Shown here piece after piece: positions 6,918 through 13,429 of a stretch of DNA of 33,968 nucleotides. Position numbers and translations under genes: made by a program. This stretch comes from Lachnospiraceae bacterium (GTDB lineage: Bacteria; Bacillota; Clostridia; Lachnospirales; Lachnospiraceae), in contig CAJTDD010000030.1 in NCBI GenBank assembly GCA_910574885.1, positions 1 to 33,968 on the forward strand, written 5' to 3'. Each line of letters starts with the position of its first letter. The stretch's first letter is position 1. The notes under the pieces were generated by a model. It made no database searches, had not been told where the DNA came from, and was given only the letters and a program-made list of their open reading frames with translations.

Positions 6918-8153
6918 ATGAATATACTGGTTACTGGTGCGGCTGGTTTCGTTGGAAGGAATCTGGTCGAAAATCTTAAAAATATTCGAGATGGGAAGGA
7001 CAGGACAAGACCAGCGCTCCATATTCAGAAAATTTATGAGTATGATCGCAGCAATACCTTGGAGGAGCTGGAGAGATTCTGCGCAGACTGTGATTTTGTT
7101 TTCAATCTGGCTGGTGTCAACAGACCGAAAGATCCCGCTGAATTCAAAGAGGGCAACTTTGGCTTTGCAGGCAGACTGTTGGAGACTCTCCGTATACATA
7201 ATAATACCTGTCCGGTCATGTTGAGCTCCTCTTTGCAAGCCACACTTGCCGGACGTTTTGGCACCAGCGAGTATGGACTTTCCAAGCGTGATGGTGAGGA
7301 GTTGTTTTTTCGTTATGCCGAGGAGACAGGGGCTTCGGTGTATGTTTACCGCTTCCCGAATCTGGTTGGTAAGTGGGTACGCCCTAACTATAATAGCGCC
7401 GTTGGTACTTTCTGCAGCAACATTGCAAACGACCTGCCGATTACCGTGAACGATCCGTCGGTTGAACTGGAAATGCTTTTTATCGATGACATGCTCAATG
7501 AAATGTATGATGCCATGGAGGGAAAGCCTCATCGTGCAGAGTACCCGAAAAGCGGGGAAATCATCAATGGCGTAGAGTATGACGGGGTGACTCCGCAGCC
7601 GACGGAGGAAGGCCGGTACTGCTTTGCTCCCGTTACCCACAAAGCTACGCTGGGACGAATCGTAGAACTGCTTCGTAGATTCCATGACCAGCCGCATAAC
7701 CTGATTATGCCTGCGCTTCCCAATGGCAGTTTTGAGAAGAAGCTGTACAGCATGTATCTGTCCTATCTGCCAAAGGAGAAAATTTCTTTTGATTTGAAAA
7801 TGAATTGTGATGACCGTGGCAGCTTTACCGAGCTTCTTAAAACCACAGAGTACGGACAGTTCAGTGTGAACATTTCCAAGCCCGGCGTCACCAAAGGCCA
7901 GCATTGGCACAACACCAAGTGGGAGTTTTTCATCGTAGTTGCTGGTCACGGTCTGATAAAGGAGAGAAAGATTGGAACAGATGAGGTAATCGAGATTGAA
8001 GTGAGTGGAGATAAAATACAAGCAGTCCATATGCTGCCGGGATATACGCACAACATCACGAACCTATCAAAGACAGAGAATCTTGTCACTGTCATGTGGG
8101 CAAATGAAATATTCGATTCCAACCATCCGGACACCTATTTTGAAAATGTATAA
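6918..8153 (+). CDS. capF: Bifunctional CapF/FnlB-like epimerase-reductase with C-terminal cupin
   Basis: The 411-residue two-domain protein matches CapF. An N-terminal SDR domain has TGAAGFVG (6-13) and the catalytic Y119-x3-K123 in TSEYGLSKRD. A C-terminal cupin starts near residue 285 and carries KGQHWHNTKWEFF with metal-ligand histidines. In known CapF the cupin epimerises C3 of the CapE product and the SDR domain reduces C4 with NADPH, giving a UDP-L-talose-type amino sugar; CapG then epimerises C2 to UDP-L-FucNAc. No CapG-like 2-epimerase is visible in this window. AGGAGG precedes the ATG. Confidence 0.9.
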   Translation: MNILVTGAAGFVGRNLVENLKNIRDGKDRTRPALHIQKIYEYDRSNTLEELERFCADCDFVFNLAGVNRPKDPAEFKEGNFGFAGRLLETLRIHNNTCPVMLSSSLQATLAGRFGTSEYGLSKRDGEELFFRYAEETGASVYVYRFPNLVGKWVRPNYNSAVGTFCSNIANDLPITVNDPSVELEMLFIDDMLNEMYDAMEGKPHRAEYPKSGEIINGVEYDGVTPQPTEEGRYCFAPVTHKATLGRIVELLRRFHDQPHNLIMPALPNGSFEKKLYSMYLSYLPKEKISFDLKMNCDDRGSFTELLKTTEYGQFSVNISKPGVTKGQHWHNTKWEFFIVVAGHGLIKERKIGTDEVIEIEVSGDKIQAVHMLPGYTHNITNLSKTENLVTVMWANEIFDSNHPDTYFENV

Positions 8154-8164
8154 CGTTATTCTGT

Positions 8165-8223
8165 CGAGGACGCTTACCAAAGCCTCCTCGGCTTTTTACT
8201 TGATTTCTCAAGTTCACGAGAAA
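8165..8223 (+). promoter_or_regulatory. Overlapping hairpins between capF and the LicC/LicA fusion gene
   Basis: Three short inverted repeats fill this gap. CGAGGA (8165-8170) can pair with TCCTCG (8185-8190), or AAAGCC (8179-8184) can pair with GGCTTT (8190-8195) followed by a T run. The two share bases and exclude each other. TTTCTC (8204-8209) can pair with GAGAAA (8218-8223), which overlaps the ribosome binding site at 8221-8227. The second option resembles a weak intrinsic terminator, so partial transcript reduction or RNA-based control is possible. Confidence 0.4.
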
Positions 8224-8240
8224 GGAGACTGTAACTGTTC

Positions 8241-10739
8241 ATGAACAAACAAGAATCAGATGTTTTGCTGACAATCTTCACAGAGCCGTTTATCAACCAG
8301 CGCATCCTGTCAGAGACATCCGGCCATAGCCTGGGTGTGGTGAACAGGTCTATACGCAGCCTTATCAATGAAGGATATCTGGATGAGGGCATTTGTCCCA
8401 CCGATAAGGCGAGACGAGAGTATAACACGAAAGCTCCAAAGAATGCGATTATCCTAGCGGCGGGCTTTGGAATGCGTATGGTGCCAATAAACTTATCTAC
8501 ACCTAAGGGTCTGTTGGAAGTAAACGGCGAGCCGTTGATTGAGCGAATAATAAAACAGCTCCGCGAGGTTGGGGTGAAAGACGTCACAATAGTAGTCGGA
8601 TTTATGAAAGAGAGCTTTGATTACCTGATTGATGAGTATGGCGTGGAGTTGGTGGTTAATGCTGACTATGCAGCAAAGAACAACCTTTCATCCCTGGCGC
8701 TCGTTGCAGACCGACTTTCCAATACCTATATCGTCCCTTCGGATATCTGGTGTGACAGAAATCCATTCAATACACATGAGATGTATTCCTGGTACATGGT
8801 GAGCGATATTGTTGATAATGAGAGCAACGTCCGTGTGAACCGGAAGATGGAGCTGGTAAGGGTCGGAGAGCATACCGGCGGCAACGCCATGGTCGGCATT
8901 GCATATCTGCTGGAAGAGAATGTAGAGACTATACGGGAGAAGCTCCATAGGGTATGCGCAAGTAGCAGGCATGACGGGGACTTTTGGGAGATTGTTCTGT
9001 ATAAAGACGATAAGATGATCATTCCAGCCCGGGTTGTTCACGCGTCAAATGTGGTCGAGATTAATACTTATGAGCAGTTGAGGGAATTGGACAGTGAATC
9101 CAATCACCTGAAATCAGACGCGTTAGATGTGATTACTGAGGTGTTCCATTCCAAATCGGAGGATGTTGTGGATATCAATGTTCTCAAGAAGGGCATGACG
9201 AACCGATCGTTTCTTTTCTCTGTCTACGGTGATAAATACATCATGAGAATACCGGGAGAGGGAACCACCCAGCTAATCAACCGTGCGCAAGAGGCAGAGG
9301 TATTCAGAACAATCCGTGGCCATGGACTTTGCGATGACCCTGTGTATATCAACCCGTCAAATGGGTATAAGATTACGAAATTCCTGGAAGGGGTAAGGGT
9401 ATGTGATCCGGAAAATGTACTGGATGTGGGTCGCTGTATGGAGATGTTAAGAGCTTTTCATAGGATGAGATTGTCTGTTCCTCATACTTTTGATATCTTT
9501 GGTCAGATTGAATTCTATGAAAAGCTGTGGGAAGGCCGCCCATCGATATATAAGGATTATAAACAGACCAAGGCCAACGTGCTGAGTTTGAAGCCGTTCA
9601 TTGATGGGATTGAGAAAGATTGGTGCCTTACACACATCGATGCTGTGCCGGATAACTTCTTGTTCTGCAAGCCGGAAGGGGAGACAGAGGAACTTCTCCA
9701 GCTTACTGACTGGGAATATGCGGGGATGCAAGACCCGCATGTGGATATCGCCATGTTCTGTATCTACAGTCTTTATCATAAAAAGCAGGTAGATCGGCTG
9801 ATTGACATCTACTTCCAAAATAATTGTAAGCGCCAAACCAGAGCGAAGATTTACTGTTATATCTCTATGTGCGGACTGCTCTGGTCTAACTGGTGTGAGT
9901 TTAAACGGAATCTTGGCGTGGAATTCGGCGAATACTCTCTTCGCCAGTACCGCTTTGCAAAAGATTACTACCGCTATGCGGTGAAAGAAATGAGTGCGGG
10001 AACCCATATGGCAAATAGAGCCGTTATCATGGCCGCAGGTATCGGGAAGCGAATGCGTCCACTGACATTTGATGTCCCCAAACCACTGGTTAAGGTGAAC
10101 GGAGTGCGGATGATCGACACGGTTATTAAGGCTCTTCACCAAAATGGAATCTATGAAATCTATGTTGTCATTGGACACTTAAAAGAGCAGTTTTATGAGT
10201 GGTCAAAAGAGTGGGATGGAGTAGAATTAATTGAGAATCCTTACTATGATACCTGCAACAATATTTCATCCCTTTACGCTGCCCGTGAACATCTTGGCGA
10301 CTGCATCATCCTGGACGGCGACCAGATCATCTATAATTCGTCTGTTCTCGATCCGCACTTCACCCTTTCTGGATATAACTCCGTCTGGTGTGAAGGTGAG
10401 ACAGACGAATGGATGATGGATGTGGAAGACGGGGTGATACAAAGTTGTTCCAGGACAGGAGGCGCACACGGATGGCAGCTTTATTCCATTTCCCGCTGGA
10501 CAGCAGAAGATGGAGAGAAACTCAGAAAGCATCTGGAATTTGAGTTCGAGAGAGGGAATCGAGATATCTACTGGGATGACGTAGTGATGTTCTGTCACTT
10601 CAAGGATTACACACTTGGCATTAAGGAGATGCAAAAAGGAGACATCATTGAAATTGACGATCTTGCTCAGCTTGTAACCATCGACCACAGTTATCAAACA
10701 TATCAAAAGCCGAATTCGGCAGAAAAAACGGAGGATTAG
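8241..10739 (+). CDS. Fusion protein: winged helix, LicC-like nucleotidyltransferase, LicA-like kinase, second LicC-like nucleotidyltransferase
   Basis: The 832-residue protein has four parts. Residues 1-60 form a MarR-like winged helix (ILSETSGHSLGVVNRSIRSL). Residues 68-285 form a nucleotidyltransferase with ILAAGFGMRMVPINLSTPKG. Residues 305-585 form a choline/ethanolamine kinase-like domain with the Brenner motif LTHIDAVPDNFL (463-474) and metal-binding LTDWEYAG (488-495). Residues 592-815 form a second nucleotidyltransferase with IMAAGIGKRMRPLTFDVPKP and the metal-binding DGD in IILDGDQII. LicA phosphorylates choline and LicC activates it to CDP-choline for LicD; fused LicCA proteins are known. 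The extra C-terminal LicC domain is uncommon and may act on a second alcohol. The first domain shows only one of the usual two Asp (IVPSDIW). The BCCT transporter follows after four bases. Confidence 0.85.
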   Translation: MNKQESDVLLTIFTEPFINQRILSETSGHSLGVVNRSIRSLINEGYLDEGICPTDKARREYNTKAPKNAIILAAGFGMRMVPINLSTPKGLLEVNGEPLIERIIKQLREVGVKDVTIVVGFMKESFDYLIDEYGVELVVNADYAAKNNLSSLALVADRLSNTYIVPSDIWCDRNPFNTHEMYSWYMVSDIVDNESNVRVNRKMELVRVGEHTGGNAMVGIAYLLEENVETIREKLHRVCASSRHDGDFWEIVLYKDDKMIIPARVVHASNVVEINTYEQLRELDSESNHLKSDALDVITEVFHSKSEDVVDINVLKKGMTNRSFLFSVYGDKYIMRIPGEGTTQLINRAQEAEVFRTIRGHGLCDDPVYINPSNGYKITKFLEGVRVCDPENVLDVGRCMEMLRAFHRMRLSVPHTFDIFGQIEFYEKLWEGRPSIYKDYKQTKANVLSLKPFIDGIEKDWCLTHIDAVPDNFLFCKPEGETEELLQLTDWEYAGMQDPHVDIAMFCIYSLYHKKQVDRLIDIYFQNNCKRQTRAKIYCYISMCGLLWSNWCEFKRNLGVEFGEYSLRQYRFAKDYYRYAVKEMSAGTHMANRAVIMAAGIGKRMRPLTFDVPKPLVKVNGVRMIDTVIKALHQNGIYEIYVVIGHLKEQFYEWSKEWDGVELIENPYYDTCNNISSLYAAREHLGDCIILDGDQIIYNSSVLDPHFTLSGYNSVWCEGETDEWMMDVEDGVIQSCSRTGGAHGWQLYSISRWTAEDGEKLRKHLEFEFERGNRDIYWDDVVMFCHFKDYTLGIKEMQKGDIIEIDDLAQLVTIDHSYQTYQKPNSAEKTED

Positions 10740-10743
10740 TGAA

Positions 10744-12285
10744 ATGAGCAATCATATGACAGCAGACAAGAGCAAAATAGACTGGATGATAACGATGGCG
10801 CCTTTCATACTGATTCTGGGATTGGCAGGATATTTGTTTCTCTTTCCTAAACAGGCGAATGGGGTAATCTCCCAGGTACGTTTCTTCTTAGGTGACACGC
10901 TGGGAAGTTACTATCTGCTTATAGGACTTGGCGTCCTAATCATTTCCATTTTCCTTTCCTTCTCCAAGTATGGTGAGATTGTTCTTGGGGAATCGAATGA
11001 AAAGCCAAAGTACAATTTTTTTACATGGGGCAGCATGATGTTCACCTGCGGTCTTGCCGCCGACATCCTGTTCTACTCTTTTGCCGAGTGGGTTATGTAT
11101 GCTTCCAACCCGCATATTGCTGAGATGGGAGGAAGCATTACTGAATGGGCTGGCGTCTTCCCGCTGTTCCATTGGAGTTTCATCCCATGGGCATTCTATC
11201 TTGTGCTTGCTGTCGCCTTTGGGTTCATGCTGCATTGCAGAAAAAGGGATAAGCAGCGCTATTCTGAGGCATGTCTCCCTGTAATTGGGAAGAAGCATGC
11301 ACATGGTACACTTGGGCGTATCATAGACCTGTTTGCTCTCTTTGCGCTGTTGGCTGGTACTGCGACAACCTTCTCTGTTGCCACTCCTTTGATGGCAGAA
11401 ATCATTGTTTCACTGTTTGGAATCAGTGTCAGCCGTACGGCGGTCACAATTATGATTCTTCTCATTACCTGTGCAGTTTATACGTATGCGGTTCTCCACG
11501 GATTCAAGGGAATCAGCTTCCTTGCCAAGCTCTGCATATACCTGTTCTTAGGCCTGCAAATCGCCTTTCTCCTCATTGGCGGCCAGGGACGTTTCATCAT
11601 CGAGAATGGCGTCGAGTCCTTGGGCAAGATGGTTCAGAACTTTATCGGGCTTAGCACTTATACAGATCCCGGCCGAACGAATCATTTCCCTCAGGATTGG
11701 ACGATTTACTACTGGGCTTACTGGATGGTATGGTGTATCGCAGCGCCGTTCTTCATTGGAAATATTTCTCGGGGGCGTACTGTTAAACAGACCATACTGG
11801 GAGGCTATATCTTTGGTGTTGGTTCAACCATTAGCTCTTTCATTGTTTTTGGGAACTATAGCCTGGGTCTTCAAACCGCTGGTGCGGCGGACTTTATCGT
11901 TCAGTATCAGGAGAGCGGCGACCTGTATGGTTTAATCATGGACATTATCCATACAATGCCGGGAAGCAAAATATTTCTTGTGTGGATTCTGTTGTGTATG
12001 ATCACTTTCTATGCCACAAGCTTCGATTCCATTGCGTATACAGCGGCGTGCTACAGCTATAAGAAACTTGATGAGAATGAAACGCCGCATATGATGATAA
12101 CATTGCTTTGGTGTATCCTGCTAATTGTGCTGCCTATCGCATTGGTATTCAGCGAAAGTAGCATGAACAACATCCAGAGTGTGAGTATTATCAGTGCATT
12201 TCCTATTGGTATGATTATGATTCTGATGATCTGGAGTTTTATTAAGGATGCCAGGAAGTATATGGAAGAGAAAAGGCTGCAATAG
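10744..12285 (+). CDS. BCCT family transporter, probable choline/betaine importer
   Basis: This 513-residue protein has about twelve membrane segments. It carries the betaine-choline-carnitine transporter signature: FHWSFIPWAFY in the N-terminal half and DWTIYYWAYWMVWCIAAPFF followed by IGNISRGRTVKQ, with the conserved tryptophan-rich segment and arginine. BCCT carriers take up quaternary amines driven by Na+ or H+. Its place directly behind the LicA/LicC fusion (four bases, GGAGG in the previous 3' end) suggests it feeds choline or a related amine into the phosphocholine pathway, replacing the LicB permease of other lic loci. Osmoprotection is an alternative role. Confidence 0.9.
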   Translation: MSNHMTADKSKIDWMITMAPFILILGLAGYLFLFPKQANGVISQVRFFLGDTLGSYYLLIGLGVLIISIFLSFSKYGEIVLGESNEKPKYNFFTWGSMMFTCGLAADILFYSFAEWVMYASNPHIAEMGGSITEWAGVFPLFHWSFIPWAFYLVLAVAFGFMLHCRKRDKQRYSEACLPVIGKKHAHGTLGRIIDLFALFALLAGTATTFSVATPLMAEIIVSLFGISVSRTAVTIMILLITCAVYTYAVLHGFKGISFLAKLCIYLFLGLQIAFLLIGGQGRFIIENGVESLGKMVQNFIGLSTYTDPGRTNHFPQDWTIYYWAYWMVWCIAAPFFIGNISRGRTVKQTILGGYIFGVGSTISSFIVFGNYSLGLQTAGAADFIVQYQESGDLYGLIMDIIHTMPGSKIFLVWILLCMITFYATSFDSIAYTAACYSYKKLDENETPHMMITLLWCILLIVLPIALVFSESSMNNIQSVSIISAFPIGMIMILMIWSFIKDARKYMEEKRLQ

Positions 12286-12305
12286 ATTTAATTGGAGGCG
12301 TCAAC

Positions 12306-13346
12306 GTGAGTAATAAAGAAAGAAACAGTTTTTTGGATATCACACGCATAGTTGCTGTGTTGGCAGTTATAATGATACATACGAGTTCAGGATTTGTAAC
12401 TTTATATGATACATCCTCAATAGAATTTTTATGGGGGAATATTTTTGATAGTATTTCAAGAATAGGCGTTCCATTGTTTGTTATGATATCCGGTTCATTG
12501 ATGTTGGATGAAGAAAAGAATATTACAATAAAGAGCTTGCTCTCTAAGAATATTAAAAATATTGTTTACTTATTGATTTTTTGGTCTGTAATATATTGCA
12601 GCATTTATGAGGTGATTTTTCCGCTTATAAAGGGTGAAGCCTTAAACTTTCCGAGTATTATTGTTTCGTTAGAAAACGGTCATTTTCATATGTGGTATCT
12701 CTATATGATGATTGGATTGTATTTGATTACGACTTTTCTTCGGGAATTTGTAAAAAAAGAAAACAAACAGTTGGTTTTGTTATTTATAGCAGCAGCGCTT
12801 GCAACTCAATTTACTTTACCAGTGCTGAATGTATTACCGATAAAATATAGGGGACAGTTTATTTTAAAATTCATAGAAAAGTTTTACTTGGGAATTTTTG
12901 GCGGTTTTACTGCATATTATCTGTTGGGATGGTACATTGTTCATATTGGTATTAAGAAAAAATGGATATTTTATTGTCTGGGCATATTTTCTTTACTGGC
13001 AATTTTCATATATGTGCAGATGACAAAAGATTCTGCAAATGGATATTCAAACATGAATATCCTTGTCTTGCTTTATTCTGTTTCTGTCTTTATAGCATTA
13101 AACGGCTCACCTAAAAGAGAGCCGAATTTCAAGAACAAAAAAATTTTTGAAATTTTATCCAATTTAAGTTTTGGCGTATATATTATTCATCCTCTTTGTC
13201 AAACGGTTGTTGTAAAGGTGCTTATATATAACAAAAAACCTTTTATATATCTTTTATGTTATTTTGGGATGGTAGCTGTACTATCTTTTGCCATTTGCCT
13301 CGTAGCATCAAAATTACCTATTATTAAAAAAGCTTTTAGAATATAG
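12306..13346 (+). CDS. Acyltransferase family 3 membrane protein
   Basis: The 346-residue integral membrane protein has the acyltransferase-3 pattern: FLDITRIVAVLAVIMIHTSS at the N-terminus with the conserved His in the first membrane segment, then RIGVPLFVMISGSLML. About ten hydrophobic segments follow. Family members O-acetylate surface polysaccharides, peptidoglycan or lipids. A GTG start is preceded by GGAGG (12294-12298). The gene is clearly AT-richer than the BCCT gene before it, consistent with separate acquisition. It is probably the last gene of the locus because a strong hairpin follows. Confidence 0.85.
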   Translation: MSNKERNSFLDITRIVAVLAVIMIHTSSGFVTLYDTSSIEFLWGNIFDSISRIGVPLFVMISGSLMLDEEKNITIKSLLSKNIKNIVYLLIFWSVIYCSIYEVIFPLIKGEALNFPSIIVSLENGHFHMWYLYMMIGLYLITTFLREFVKKENKQLVLLFIAAALATQFTLPVLNVLPIKYRGQFILKFIEKFYLGIFGGFTAYYLLGWYIVHIGIKKKWIFYCLGIFSLLAIFIYVQMTKDSANGYSNMNILVLLYSVSVFIALNGSPKREPNFKNKKIFEILSNLSFGVYIIHPLCQTVVVKVLIYNKKPFIYLLCYFGMVAVLSFAICLVASKLPIIKKAFRI

Positions 13347-13371
13347 ATGAAATTTTAGCTTATCGACGAAC

Positions 13372-13423
13372 GCCCCTTTCTGTGTTATGATAATAGAGAT
13401 ATTACCATAGCACAGAAAGGGGC
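13372..13423 (+). promoter_or_regulatory. Long perfect hairpin covering the ribosome binding site of the GTPase-Rae1 gene
   Basis: GCCCCTTTCTGTG (13372-13384) pairs perfectly with CACAGAAAGGGGC (13411-13423), and five more pairs with one G-U extend the stem inward (TTATG with CATAG), leaving a 16-base loop. The 3' arm contains AAAGGGG, the ribosome binding site for ATG 13430, and is followed by ATTTTTA. It can therefore end transcripts from the acyltransferase gene and hide the ribosome binding site of read-through RNA. A possible -10 (TATGAT or GATAAT) lies between the arms, so a local transcript would lack the 5' arm. Confidence 0.7.
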
Positions 13424-13429
13424 ATTTTT

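Noticed and set aside
6852..8051. Long - strand open frame (399 codons) opposite capF
   Set aside because: It lies fully antisense to a gene with clear SDR and cupin motifs, has no ribosome binding site and no recognisable domain; it is a codon-bias shadow.
9447..10178. 243-codon - strand frame opposite the LicC/LicA fusion
   Set aside because: Antisense to the kinase and second nucleotidyltransferase domains, whose catalytic motifs are intact; no start signals.
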